From the NCBI RefSeq assembly GCF_011090165.1, contig NZ_JAADJT010000003.1:62001-126000 (forward strand): a DNA stretch of 64,000 nt. Direction: 5' to 3'. The DNA is from Duganella aceris. Lineage in GTDB: Bacteria > Pseudomonadota > Gammaproteobacteria > Burkholderiales > Burkholderiaceae_D. A program made the translations under genes and the position numbers. Below the pieces are notes generated by a model. That model searched no databases. It saw only the letters and a program-made list of their open reading frames with translations, and had not been told where the DNA came from. Position 1 is the first letter of the stretch. Each line of letters starts with the position of its first letter. Positions 17,138-26,131 of this stretch are shown one piece after another.

Positions 17138-17860
17138 TTATTTATCCAGCTCGGGATAGTGGCGGAAGATGCCGTCTTCGTTGAACGGTATCCTCCGCTG
17201 CGACGCCACATAGGCCACGATGTTCGGCCGCGCCGCCACCTGGTCGTGCAACGCCGTCAGCGCAGGATACGACGGCGCCAGCTTCGTCATCGTCTTCGGG
17301 AAGGCGTAGCGCAAGCCTTCGATCAGCTGGAACAGCGACAGGTCCACATACGACAGCCGCGAGCCGATCGCCCAGCCGCCCCGCCCCGGATTGCGCGTCA
17401 CCACGCCCTCGAAATAATCAAGGAACTTCGGTATCCGGTGCAGCCGAAAATCCTTCGAACGCGCCTTGGCTTCCTTCTTCTGCTCTTCGTAGTATTTGCC
17501 GGTCGAGATGGGATGATGCGTGTCGTGCGCCTCGGCGACGATGTCGCAGATGGTCAGCTGCAGCTGGTTCGCCCACAAGCGCCCTTCCTGCGCACGCGGC
17601 GCCAGGCCATGCCGCGCACCTAAAAACATCAGGATGTTGGAGGTCTGCCCGATCAGCATCCCGCCCGCTTGCAGCACCGGCGGTGCGAACGACGGATGAT
17701 CGACCTGGCCGCCATCCAGGCTGGCCATCAACGCCGGCATGCCCTTCTTCTGCCGCGCCACGTCGGCGTACGGTATCGCCGCCTCCTCCAGCGCCAGACG
17801 CACGAATTCGCCTCGGCCCTGCAGGCCGTCCCAGTAATAGAGTTGGTATGGAGTCGTCAT
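17138..17860 (-). CDS. Glutathione S-transferase family protein
   Basis: A 240-residue glutathione S-transferase. The N-terminal thioredoxin-like domain begins YQLYYWDGLQGRGEFVRLAL and contains a DHPSFAPPVLQ segment with the cis-proline and QTSNILMFLG after it; the all-helical C-terminal domain contains SYVDLSLFQLIEGL. The YWxGxxGRGE pattern with tyrosine near the N-terminus is like sigma/alpha-type GSTs. The start is taken as ATG 17860; a TTG two codons earlier is possible. Substrate unknown. It is convergent with copZ and divergent from the TauE/SafE gene. Confidence 0.88.
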   Translation of the reverse strand: MTTPYQLYYWDGLQGRGEFVRLALEEAAIPYADVARQKKGMPALMASLDGGQVDHPSFAPPVLQAGGMLIGQTSNILMFLGARHGLAPRAQEGRLWANQLQLTICDIVAEAHDTHHPISTGKYYEEQKKEAKARSKDFRLHRIPKFLDYFEGVVTRNPGRGGWAIGSRLSYVDLSLFQLIEGLRYAFPKTMTKLAPSYPALTALHDQVAARPNIVAYVASQRRIPFNEDGIFRHYPELDK

Positions 17861-17933
17861 ACGCAAAGCTTAGCGCAGAGCGCCGGCTTGAGGCGCGCGG
17901 TTATAATCGGTGATCACATTCCGAGGCCGCACC

Positions 17934-18695
17934 ATGGCGCTGGTACCACCGCTCGATTTGCATGTCATCGCGTTGATCGCCGGCGCGGGCTTCCTGGCCG
18001 GCGTGCAGAACGCCCTGGCCGGCGGCGGCTCCTTCATCACCTTCCCCGCGCTGCTGCTGGCCGGCGTGCATCCGCTGGCCGCCAACATGACCTCCACCAT
18101 CGCCATGTTCCCCAGCCAGACCACGTCCGCCATCGCCGGCCGCAAGCTGGCCGAAGGCGTCGGCACGCTGAGTTTCAAGCACCTGCTGATCATCAGCTTG
18201 ATCGGCGGCGTGCTGGGCGCGCTGCTGCTGCTGCACACGCCGCCGACCTTCTTTGAAAAACTGGTGCCGTGGCTGATTCTGTTCGCCACCTCGGTGTTCG
18301 CGTGGGGCAGCTTCCGCCGCAAGCCGCTGCACGCGGCCGGCGGCATGCCGCGCTGGGGGCTGGTCGTGGCCCAGGCCTGCATCGCGATCTACGGCGGCTA
18401 CTTCGGCGGCGGCATCGGCTTCTTGATGTTGGCCGCGCTGACCATCGCCGGCCAACAGGTGCGCGTCGCCGCCGCCACCAAGAACGTGCTGGCGGCGGCG
18501 ATGAACGCATCGGCGACGCTGATCTTCGCCACCTCGGATCTGATCAGCTGGCCGGCCGCGACCGCGCTGTGCCTCGGCGGCATCGCGGGCGGCTTGTGCG
18601 GATCGTGGCTGATCTACCGTTTGCCCGAGAAGTTCATGCGCGGCTTCGTGGTCGCGGTCGGCGTAGTACTGACCGTGTGGATGTTCAGCCGTTAG
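17934..18695 (+). CDS. TauE/SafE (TSUP) family permease
   Basis: A 253-residue inner-membrane protein of the sulfite exporter TauE/SafE family with about eight membrane helices in two repeats; the repeats are marked by FLAGVQNALAGGGSFITFP and IYGGYFGGGIGFLML. Members export or import sulfite, sulfoacetate and other small anions; substrate cannot be inferred. ATG 17934 has GAGG seven bases upstream, and a TATAAT -10-like hexamer lies at 17902-17907 without a convincing -35. The final four bases overlap the convergent TonB receptor stop. Confidence 0.9.
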   Translation: MALVPPLDLHVIALIAGAGFLAGVQNALAGGGSFITFPALLLAGVHPLAANMTSTIAMFPSQTTSAIAGRKLAEGVGTLSFKHLLIISLIGGVLGALLLLHTPPTFFEKLVPWLILFATSVFAWGSFRRKPLHAAGGMPRWGLVVAQACIAIYGGYFGGGIGFLMLAALTIAGQQVRVAAATKNVLAAAMNASATLIFATSDLISWPAATALCLGGIAGGLCGSWLIYRLPEKFMRGFVVAVGVVLTVWMFSR

Positions 18696-20749
18696 AAGGT
18701 GGCCTTCAAGGTCAGGCGGAAGCTGCGCGATTCGGCCGGATGGTAGTGGAAGTCGTCCACGCCTTCGGCCGGCTCGCCTGGCAAGCGTGACGCGTAGTAG
18801 TAATCGACGTCGCTGACCTTGCGGTCGAACAGGTTGAACACATCCAGCGCCAGCGACCAGCGGCGGTCGATCTTGTAGCCCACGCGCGCGTAGGCGATCG
18901 CCGTCGTCGCCGAGCGCTTGCTGTCGTCCTCGATCAGCGGACGCGGTCCGAAATAACGCATCTGGAACGCGCCCGACCACGGTCCGACATCGACCACCGT
19001 CGCGCCGAACGACGCCACCTTGCCGATCGCGCCGGGGATATGATCGCCCGCCTCGTCATGCTCGGTGTAGTGGCTGCGCGAATACGCCAGATCCAGATCG
19101 AACAGTAGCCATTGATTGGCGATGTAGTGGTTGTTCCACTCGACGCCGGAGCGGTAGCTGCCACGGCTGGCCGAGGTGTCGCCGGCGTCGCCGGAGAACA
19201 CCAGCTCCGACGCGGAACGCAGCTTCCACAAGGCCATCGAGCTTTGCAGACCCGCTATCAACTCGGTGCGCGCGCCGACTTCGGCGCCGCGCGTCTTGAC
19301 TAGCGGCGTGACCGGATCGACAGGCTCCAGCTCGCGCGGCGTCAGATGCACGGTGGTGCCGCGCGCGTCGTTGCTGTGGAAGCCTTCGCCGAAATTGACG
19401 AAGAATTCGGTCTTGGCCCAAGGCCCCAGCACCATCGAGATCTTCGGCGACGTGGTGCCGGCGCTGACCTTGCCCGAGTTCTCGGCGATATTGCTGTCGA
19501 CGTCGAAGCGGTAACGGTCGTAGCGCAGGCCGGCGGTGGTGCGCATCCACGGCAGCCACTGCACCGTGTTCTCCAGGTAGACGCCGGCGCTGGCCTGCTT
19601 CACCTTCGATTCGGTGATGGTGCCGGTAATCTGCTGGTGCACGGTCTTGTACAAGGCCAGCGGCGACAGATAGTCGTAACGCCCCTGCACGCCGATCTTG
19701 TTGCTGACATCCAGCCCGCCCCATTGACTGAACCAGGTCTGGCCGACGTCGAAGCCCGCCATGCGGCGCTTCTCGGTCTGGCGCGACTGGTCGCCGTCGA
19801 CCGGGTCGTCGAGGAAGTAGGTGAAGTTGTTGTACAAGTCCAGGCTCGATTGCACCACGTAGGCGTTGGCTTGTAACAGCGTCTCGCTGGTGCGCTGGCG
19901 CAGCGACGCGGACAGGCTGTAACGCGAAGTGCGGCCGCCGTCGGTCGGGTCGATGGCACCGTAGGGATCGATCTCGCCGCTTTGCACCGCGCGCAGCGGG
20001 ATCTGGTTGCTGGCGTACCACGCGCCCTTGTAGGCCATGCCGGTGACGCTGAACTGGTTGTCGCTGCCGCCCTGCGTGTAACGCAGCACGCCTATGCTCT
20101 TGTGGAAGGCTTCCGGATTGGTCCACGGGCCGTTGTTGTGGCCCAGCTCTGCGCCGTACACCAGATTGCCGGCGCCCAGCGGCGTGGATCCGGTCAGCAC
20201 CGAGCGGATGTATTTATGCTCGCCGATGCTGACGCTGGCGGTGTTCTCTTTCAGCTTGTTCGCCAAGCCCATGTGGGCCGCGCCGGCCGAGGCGAAGTCG
20301 CCTTCGTCGGCATAGTACGGGCCCTTCTTGTAGTTGATGCGGTCCACCAGTTCGGGGATCAGGAAGTTCAAATCGGTGTAGCCCTGGCCGTGCGCGTGGG
20401 TGCGCATATTGACCGGCATGCCGTCGACGAAGGTGGCGAAGTCGGTACCGTGATCCAGGTTGAAGCCGCGCAGGAAGTATTGATTCGCCTTGCCGTCGCC
20501 GCTGTGCTGCGTGACGATTACGCCGGGCACAAACTCCAGCAGCTCGCCGGGGCGCAGCGCCGGACGGTTGGCGATCAGCGCCGCCGTCACCGATCCCTGG
20601 CTGGCGGCGCCGGAGGTGCCGACGCCATTGTCGTAGTGGCCGCGCACTTCGACCGTATCCACGGCGGCGACGGGCGCGCCGTCTTCGGTGGCGTAGGAGG
20701 CCAGCGGCCACAGGGCCGCCAGTGTGGCGATGGATTTACTGCGGATCAT
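18692..20749 (-). CDS. TonB-dependent receptor of the cobalamin-riboswitch operon
   Basis: A 685-residue outer-membrane receptor. It has a short signal peptide (about 1-20), a plug domain (ELLEFVPGVIVTQHSGDGKA, then YFLRGFNLDHGTDFATFVDG) and a barrel ending in LTLKATF. The start ATG overlaps the CobN-like stop as ATGA, so the two are translationally coupled, and it is the last gene behind the cobalamin riboswitch. It does not look like classical BtuB (different plug and longer), so the ligand may be a corrinoid, a cobalt chelate or another compound. Operon membership is the main functional clue. Confidence 0.9.
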   Translation of the reverse strand: MIRSKSIATLAALWPLASYATEDGAPVAAVDTVEVRGHYDNGVGTSGAASQGSVTAALIANRPALRPGELLEFVPGVIVTQHSGDGKANQYFLRGFNLDHGTDFATFVDGMPVNMRTHAHGQGYTDLNFLIPELVDRINYKKGPYYADEGDFASAGAAHMGLANKLKENTASVSIGEHKYIRSVLTGSTPLGAGNLVYGAELGHNNGPWTNPEAFHKSIGVLRYTQGGSDNQFSVTGMAYKGAWYASNQIPLRAVQSGEIDPYGAIDPTDGGRTSRYSLSASLRQRTSETLLQANAYVVQSSLDLYNNFTYFLDDPVDGDQSRQTEKRRMAGFDVGQTWFSQWGGLDVSNKIGVQGRYDYLSPLALYKTVHQQITGTITESKVKQASAGVYLENTVQWLPWMRTTAGLRYDRYRFDVDSNIAENSGKVSAGTTSPKISMVLGPWAKTEFFVNFGEGFHSNDARGTTVHLTPRELEPVDPVTPLVKTRGAEVGARTELIAGLQSSMALWKLRSASELVFSGDAGDTSASRGSYRSGVEWNNHYIANQWLLFDLDLAYSRSHYTEHDEAGDHIPGAIGKVASFGATVVDVGPWSGAFQMRYFGPRPLIEDDSKRSATTAIAYARVGYKIDRRWSLALDVFNLFDRKVSDVDYYYASRLPGEPAEGVDDFHYHPAESRSFRLTLKATF

Positions 20750-23700
20750 AAAAAGCCCTTCAATTTACGTAATTTGTTGCGGCGGCCGACATAGCCGACG
20801 CCGACCAGCGCGGCGGCCAAGGCCAGCAGCGCCAGCGTGCCGACGGTCTTCTGCACCGGCGTCAGGTTGGTCAGCGTTTGCATTTCGAAGCCGTCGACTT
20901 TGGCGTCGGCCGCGTCGGCTTTCAGCTTCGGCGCCGGCTCGGCCGGTTTGGCCTTGGCCTGCGGCGGCCGTGCGGACGGCGGCTGATCTCGCGGCTGATC
21001 CTGCGGCTGGCTTTGCGCCTGGTCCTGCGCCTTGGCCTGCAATGCCTGCAATTGCGCGACCGCGTTCTGCGCGGCCGCCTGCGCCGCCTGCGGATTCGGC
21101 GCGCCGCCGCCGACGCGGCTGGCCGCTGCGGCGCCATGCGCGATCGCGGTGTTGGTGCCGACATTGGGCGCGAACTCCGGATTGAACTGCGGCGCGATCT
21201 TCAAGGTCGCCTTGCTGCACGAATCCGCGCTGCACGACACGCCGGCATCCTTGATCGCCTGCGCATTGGTCTGCGTCAGCTTGCTGCGCACCGCGTCGCT
21301 CGGCTTCCAGTAACCGCGCTCGATGGCGCTCAGCATGCGGTCCGTCATCGCCTGGAAGGCGCGCAGGTTGCCGCTGTTGGCGAAACGCTCGCGCACCTTC
21401 AGCCCGTGGCGATCCTCGACATAGGTGTCATACATGCGCTGCCACTTGGTGCTGTCCACCACCTCCGGCACCGTGACCTGCCATGCCCACAGATAATCGA
21501 CCACGCGGTTGATGTAGCGCGCGCCCGAGTAGCCCTGTTTCAGCATGCTGTCGGCCCAGCGCGGGTTCAGGTAACGCGACTGCATCTCCTGGCCCATGTA
21601 CTGCTCCAGCGTCTTGTGGCCCGGCTTGCGCGGGTTGGACAGATCGCTGACCATCACCTCCGGCGTCTTGCCGTCCACGCTGCGGATCGCCATCGCGGTG
21701 CCGCCCAGGTATTGGAAGAAGTCGTCGTTATCCAGCGTCGCGAACAGATTGCTGGAGCGGCTGTGCAGCGCGATCTGGCTGCCGGAGATGGCCTGCTTGA
21801 ACAGCTCGCGGCGCTGGGTCGGATTGGCCTTGTCGTCGCCCCAGTAGCCGGCGCCGAACGGATGACTCATGCGGTTGATGAACACGTCCGCCACTTCCTT
21901 CTCGTTTTGCCAGGCGTTGGTCAGCGGGATCAGCTTCTCGATCTGCGTGCCGTAGGCGCCGCTCGGCAAGCCGAAGATGCGCACCGACGCCATGCGCTGC
22001 GCCTCGTCGGCGCCGATGCCCTTGGCGGCCAGCGCGATGGCGGTTTTGCGGCTGTGCTCCGCCATCACGTTGCCGCCTTCGTCGTCCTGCCTCTGCGCCA
22101 GCTGCGCGGCTTGATCCATCAACGTCAGCAGATTGCCGAACAGATCGCGGAACAGGCCTGACGAGATCAGCGTCACGTCGACGCGCGGGCGGCCCAGCTG
22201 CTTGCGCGTCAGCGGCTCCACGCCGGTGACGCGGCCGCGTTCATCCCAAGTCGGACGCACGCCCATCAGCGACATCGCCTGCGCCTCCATGATGCCTTCG
22301 TGGCGCGATGTCTCGACGCCCCACAGGTTCATGCTCAGTTTCGTCGGATAGGCGCCATGGCGCTTGCGGTAATCGTCCACCAGCTGCTGCGCCAGTTTGG
22401 CGCCGGCTTCGTAGGTGGTCTTGCTCGGGATGCGCGACGGATCGAGGCCGAAGAAGTTGCGCCCGGTCGGCAGCGCGTCCGGATTGCGCACCAGGTCGGC
22501 GCTGGCGCCGGTCGGGATATAGCGGCCCGACAGCGCCTGCATCAGCCGTTCCAGTTCCAGATCGGCGCTGCGTTCGATGTCGGCCTCCAGTTGCGCGATG
22601 CGCTTGGCCTTTTGCTCGGCGGTGGAGGTGCTATCGAGGCTGACCACGGCGCGCGCGGTGGCGTTGCGCTGTTCCGGCGCCGGCGCCACGCCGAAGGTGT
22701 GCAGCCCGAACGGCGTCAGCTTGCCGCCGGTGTCGTCGAGGTATTCCTCCAGGCCTTCCATGTCGGCTTCCGATTTCAACTCGGACTTCTTCATGTCCTT
22801 CAACACACCGCTCTTGGCCGCCAGCCGGTTGATCGCCAGCAGATGGCTGCGCGCCAGCAGCGGGCTTTTCTGCTCCGCCACGCGGTAGTCGTTCAGCAGC
22901 GCGCCCAGTTCGCGCAGGTCCGGATTCAGGCCGGCCACGTCGAACGGTGGCGTCATGTGGTCGATGATGGTGGCCATGCCACGCCGCTTGGCTTGTATGC
23001 CCTCGCCCACGTCGTCCATCACATAAGGATAGATGTTGGGCATGGCGCCGATCAGCGCCTCGGTCGGATCGCTTTCGGACAGGCCGGCTTCTTTGCCGGT
23101 CAGCCATTCCTGCGTGCCGTGGGTGCCGATGTGCATGACAGCGTTGGCCTTGAAGTCCTTTTGCAGCCACAGATAGAAGGCGATGTATTCATGCGACGGC
23201 GGCATGCTGACTTCGTTGTGCAGCTTCTCCAGGTTCTGCTCCCACGCGCGGCCGGGCTGCGGCGCCATCAGCACGTTGCCGAAGCGGCGCGCCGGATAGA
23301 CGAAGAAGGCCTCGCCCTTGGCGTCGCGCCACAGCACCGGCGCCTTTTCCGGCACGCCCCAGGATTTTTCGATCGATGCGCGCAGCGGCTGCGGCAGTTT
23401 GGCGAACCACTGCTGGTAGTCCGACAGCGGCACCAGCAAGGCCTGGCCGCTTTCGGCCAGATGCTTCAGGCCCGCCATGTAGTCGCCCTTCGATTTGCCG
23501 GGGTAGTTGCCCCACTGTTGGATCTCGCCTTGCAGCGCGTCCTGCGTGGAGGGCAAAGCTTCGGCATCCCCCGCTCCGGTGCTGTAGCCTTCCCGCTTCA
23601 GGCGCTGCACGATCTGCCACAGGCTCTCCGGCAGCACGTTCAGGTAGGCCGCGCCGATGGTCTCGGAGCCGTGCGGGTAGTTAAAGTAGATCATGGCGAT

Positions 23701-24825
23701 GTTCTTGTCGCCGTTGGCTTTCTGGCGCAGCGCCAGCCACGCGGCCACGCGCTCGTTGAGGCGTTCGATGCGCTCGGCAATCGGCGTCTCCTCGACGTAG
23801 GCCAGGCCGGTCTGCGCATCGCTGATGCGTTCGCGGCTTGCGACCACGGTCGGCTGGATCAGGCCCGCCACTTCGGCGCCGGCCAGCTGCCAGGTACGTT
23901 CGATGATATCCAGGCCGATCGGCGATTCCTGCCACTGCGCCAAGGTCTGCTGGCTCAGCGTGATCGCGTTGATCGCCGGGACGCCGATCTTGTCGAGGAT
24001 GGCGCCGGTGTTGGCGGTGCCGCCGACCTTCATGCCCAGCGCGACGATCAGGTCGACGCGGCTCTTGCCGTTTTCATCCAGCAGCAGGCGCAGCGGCGTA
24101 TCGTACGGATAGCCGAACACCGGCACCGCGTTGTAGCCGCTGGCCTCCAGCCGCGCCACGATGGCCGCCAGCGGCAGCGTTTGTCCCGCCACCAGGCTGG
24201 CGCGATAGAACGGCACGGCGATCCACGGCGCGCCCGGCTTGTGCCGAGCGTAGCCTTTCACGTACTCGTCCCAGGTGGCGACGGTGCGGTTGGCGCTGAC
24301 GTCGTACAGGCCCACCTCCGGCATTGCATGCACCGGCGCCACGTCGACTTTGGAGCCAAAGTTCTGACGCAGGACGTAGCGCAGCAGGTTGCCCATGTTC
24401 TCGACGCCACCCTCGCGGTGATAGGCCTGGATGGTGGCGTCATCGCGCACGCCCTGCTCGCGCATGGCGTCGTCGATGGCGCCGCCGACCGCGAACACCG
24501 GCTTGCGCCCGGCTTGCAGCGCTTGTAGCTCGGCGCTCAGGCCGGTCATGGCCTGGCGTCCCTTGGCGTTGATGATCGCCACGTCGGCGCTCGACAGCGC
24601 AGTGCGGTCGGCCGGCGTCAAGCCGTTGGCGGGGATGATGCGGACCGCCACATTCAGCGCCTTCAATTCCGCCTGCAGGCCGCGCACGGCCAGCACGGTC
24701 GGCCGCGATTCGACGTCGCCCAGCATCAGCGCCAGCGTGCGCGGCGCCTGCGCCGACTGCACATAGCCGCCGACGCACAGCGAGACCAGCAAGGCGGCCA
24801 GCACCCATAACTTATTCCGGTACAT
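20746..24825 (-). CDS. Exported, membrane-anchored CobN-like chelatase subunit
   Basis: A 1359-residue CobN/magnesium-chelatase H-family protein. Classical CobN is a cytoplasmic ATP-dependent cobaltochelatase subunit of about 1250 residues. This one differs: it begins with a signal peptide (KLWVLAALLVSLCVGGYVQS, with AQA following) and ends with a low-complexity linker rich in A/Q/P/K (about 1210-1310) and a C-terminal transmembrane helix (KTVGTLALLALAAALVGVGY) followed by basic residues. The bulk should therefore be in the periplasm anchored to the inner membrane, where ATP is not available. The family core is recognisable (for example HIGTHGTQEWLTGKEAGLS and SMNLWGVETSRHEGI). It overlaps DUF2149 by 14 bases and the receptor by four. 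A direct role in corrinoid or cobalt handling is inferred from the riboswitch. Confidence 0.88.
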   Translation of the reverse strand: MYRNKLWVLAALLVSLCVGGYVQSAQAPRTLALMLGDVESRPTVLAVRGLQAELKALNVAVRIIPANGLTPADRTALSSADVAIINAKGRQAMTGLSAELQALQAGRKPVFAVGGAIDDAMREQGVRDDATIQAYHREGGVENMGNLLRYVLRQNFGSKVDVAPVHAMPEVGLYDVSANRTVATWDEYVKGYARHKPGAPWIAVPFYRASLVAGQTLPLAAIVARLEASGYNAVPVFGYPYDTPLRLLLDENGKSRVDLIVALGMKVGGTANTGAILDKIGVPAINAITLSQQTLAQWQESPIGLDIIERTWQLAGAEVAGLIQPTVVASRERISDAQTGLAYVEETPIAERIERLNERVAAWLALRQKANGDKNIAMIYFNYPHGSETIGAAYLNVLPESLWQIVQRLKREGYSTGAGDAEALPSTQDALQGEIQQWGNYPGKSKGDYMAGLKHLAESGQALLVPLSDYQQWFAKLPQPLRASIEKSWGVPEKAPVLWRDAKGEAFFVYPARRFGNVLMAPQPGRAWEQNLEKLHNEVSMPPSHEYIAFYLWLQKDFKANAVMHIGTHGTQEWLTGKEAGLSESDPTEALIGAMPNIYPYVMDDVGEGIQAKRRGMATIIDHMTPPFDVAGLNPDLRELGALLNDYRVAEQKSPLLARSHLLAINRLAAKSGVLKDMKKSELKSEADMEGLEEYLDDTGGKLTPFGLHTFGVAPAPEQRNATARAVVSLDSTSTAEQKAKRIAQLEADIERSADLELERLMQALSGRYIPTGASADLVRNPDALPTGRNFFGLDPSRIPSKTTYEAGAKLAQQLVDDYRKRHGAYPTKLSMNLWGVETSRHEGIMEAQAMSLMGVRPTWDERGRVTGVEPLTRKQLGRPRVDVTLISSGLFRDLFGNLLTLMDQAAQLAQRQDDEGGNVMAEHSRKTAIALAAKGIGADEAQRMASVRIFGLPSGAYGTQIEKLIPLTNAWQNEKEVADVFINRMSHPFGAGYWGDDKANPTQRRELFKQAISGSQIALHSRSSNLFATLDNDDFFQYLGGTAMAIRSVDGKTPEVMVSDLSNPRKPGHKTLEQYMGQEMQSRYLNPRWADSMLKQGYSGARYINRVVDYLWAWQVTVPEVVDSTKWQRMYDTYVEDRHGLKVRERFANSGNLRAFQAMTDRMLSAIERGYWKPSDAVRSKLTQTNAQAIKDAGVSCSADSCSKATLKIAPQFNPEFAPNVGTNTAIAHGAAAASRVGGGAPNPQAAQAAAQNAVAQLQALQAKAQDQAQSQPQDQPRDQPPSARPPQAKAKPAEPAPKLKADAADAKVDGFEMQTLTNLTPVQKTVGTLALLALAAALVGVGYVGRRNKLRKLKGFL

Positions 24826-25147
24826 AGATCACCTTCCCATCCGGTAGTTGATACGCCGTGCCCAGGCGCTTGCCCGAACCCGACAACGGTTTGTCGCTGA
24901 CTTTGCTGACCTTGATCTCGGAACCCTTCTTGGTCAGCACCTCGACATGGCCGTCGGCGCTTTTCTTGGCGATGGTGACTTCGGAATTCGGATCCAGCAG
25001 ATCCATCATGTTCCAGGCCGAGAACAGCGCCAGCATCATCGCGACGATGAACACGATGCTGGCGTCGAACAGGTTGGCGACGCCGGCCAGCGGGTCTTCG
25101 TTATGCTCGCCGATGCGGCTGTAGCGGTGGCGGTTCAGATAGCGCAT
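24812..25147 (-). CDS. DUF2149 domain protein (ExbD-like topology)
   Basis: A 111-residue protein with a short N-terminal cytoplasmic part, one transmembrane helix (about 28-50, DASIVFIVAMMLALFSAWNM) and a small C-terminal extracytoplasmic domain. This is the topology of ExbD/TolR, and the helix starts with an aspartate as in proton-channel partners. DUF2149 proteins are typically encoded beside MotA/TolQ/ExbB-like and CobN-like genes. It begins one base after the ExbB-like stop with a GGGAG site and overlaps cobN, so the three are tightly coupled. A proton-driven motor role is inference. Confidence 0.85.
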   Translation of the reverse strand: MRYLNRHRYSRIGEHNEDPLAGVANLFDASIVFIVAMMLALFSAWNMMDLLDPNSEVTIAKKSADGHVEVLTKKGSEIKVSKVSDKPLSGSGKRLGTAYQLPDGKVIYVPE

Positions 25148-25148
25148 A

Positions 25149-25745
25149 TCAAGCTCCCGCGCGCACCAGGTGCGGCTTGGCGTCCTGCGTTGCCAGCAGC
25201 GATTCGGCGGCGTAGGCGATCTCGGTCAGGTCGCTGCGTAGCCAGTGCTCGCGCACCAGGCTCAATACGTAGGCGCTGACGCTGCACGCCAGGCCGACCA
25301 CGGTGGCGGTGAAGGCGGTGGTCATCGACTCGGCCATCTTCGGCAGATTGCCCTGCGCCAGGCCGGCCAGCGAGATGCCCATCGGGATCAGGGTGCCCAT
25401 CAGGCCCAGCGCCGGGCCGACCCGCACCACGAAGCGCACGCCGTCGAGGCGGCGCACGCCGGCGGCGTCGGCGCGCTGCACCAGCCGTTCGAGACGCGCG
25501 TCCAGACCCGGCTCGCCCTCCTGCGCGGTCAGCGCCGCGTGCATCTCCTGCTTTGCGGTGGCGACCAGCATGCGCACGCCGCGTCGGCGTTCCAGCCATT
25601 CCGCGCCGAAGGTGCCGAAGCACACCAGCATATGCAGCACAAGCGCCGCGATGCCGAGCAAGACCGGCAGGTACAACACGTTGGAAATGGAATACAGCAG
25701 CGTCTCGATGGAGCCGATGGCCGCGCCGGTGGACAGATTAAACAT
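25149..25745 (-). CDS. MotA/TolQ/ExbB-family proton channel protein
   Basis: A 198-residue inner-membrane protein with three predicted helices: one near residues 22-45 and two in the conserved MotA/TolQ/ExbB domain (RVGPALGLMGTLIPMGISLA and TTAFTATVVGLACSVSAYVL). The GLMGT motif and the following small-residue-rich helix are the family signature for the proton path. It is the first gene after the cobalamin riboswitch, has AGGA upstream of its ATG, and is followed by DUF2149 in the ExbD position. It probably energises the CobN-like protein or the receptor in this operon. Confidence 0.9.
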   Translation of the reverse strand: MFNLSTGAAIGSIETLLYSISNVLYLPVLLGIAALVLHMLVCFGTFGAEWLERRRGVRMLVATAKQEMHAALTAQEGEPGLDARLERLVQRADAAGVRRLDGVRFVVRVGPALGLMGTLIPMGISLAGLAQGNLPKMAESMTTAFTATVVGLACSVSAYVLSLVREHWLRSDLTEIAYAAESLLATQDAKPHLVRAGA

Positions 25746-25870
25746 GGTGGGATCCTGAAAAGGCAGCGCGCAGGGGCGTGCGAACGGCGCATGCGCGAGG
25801 CATGGCCGCCGGTCGGCGAAGCCGCGGCGTGCTGGATAGATGCATTGAAAGATCTGGCTACAGATGCAAG

Positions 25871-25918
25871 CCGCTCACCTCCCCGTGAGCGGATTGAACA
25901 GAAATGCCTGGGCATTTC
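25871..25918 (-). promoter_or_regulatory. Candidate expression platform hairpins below the riboswitch
   Basis: Two strong inverted repeats lie just downstream of the B12 box: GAAATGCC/GGCATTTC (25901-25918, 2-base loop) and CCGCTCAC/GTGAGCGG (25871-25892, 6-base loop). Neither has a T run on the minus strand, and about 125 further bases separate them from the ExbB-like start. The mode of control (termination or translation) is not clear from sequence. Confidence 0.5.
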
Positions 25919-25927
25919 CACCTGTTT

Positions 25928-26112
25928 GGCCGGTATCCGGGCTCGCAAGCAGACCCGCCTGACCTTCCCATGCAAACGCACAGTGGTATAGAGAGGCGGG
26001 TTGTCGTCGGCGACGACGCTTGTTTACCGTTGCGGGGGCAGCACAGGTTGACCGGCGGGGCCGGCTTCCTGTTTCCCGTTTAACTGCGCATCCGGACAGA
26101 CGCGCGAGCACC
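25928..26112 (-). promoter_or_regulatory. Cobalamin riboswitch
   Basis: Read on the minus strand, the leader contains the conserved blocks of a cobalamin aptamer in order: GGTGCTCGCG (26112-26103), an AACGGGAA block, CTGCCCCCGCAACGGTAA (26041-26024), CCACTGTGC, GGGAAGGTCAGGCGGGT, and the B12 box AGCCCGGATACCGGCC (25943-25928). It directly precedes the ExbB-like/DUF2149/CobN-like/receptor operon, which is expected to be repressed when cobalamin is plentiful. The aptamer starts about seven bases after the predicted transcription start. Confidence 0.96.
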
Positions 26113-26125
26113 AAAACGTGGCGAG

Positions 26126-26131
26126 ATTATA
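26126..26131 (-). promoter_or_regulatory. Promoter -10 of the riboswitch operon, overlapping the upstream stop codon
   Basis: Minus-strand TATAAT at 26131-26126 lies 14 bases before the first riboswitch block and overlaps the stop codon (26129-26127) of the upstream membrane-protein gene. The -35 region, inside that gene, is weak. A start near 26119 would place the aptamer at the very 5' end of the RNA. Confidence 0.6.

Noticed and set aside
19056..20126. 356-codon minus-strand frame inside the TonB receptor gene
   Set aside because: Out of frame with the receptor, Arg/Gln/His-rich shadow with no motif.
20746..24825. Calling the CobN-like protein the cobaltochelatase of cobalamin biosynthesis
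   Set aside because: It has an export signal and a membrane anchor, and no CobS/CobT or other cobalamin biosynthesis gene is nearby.
25875..26114. 79-codon frame in the leader of the ExbB-like gene
   Set aside because: It lies inside the cobalamin aptamer on the same strand, has no ribosome-binding site, and its conservation is explained by RNA structure.
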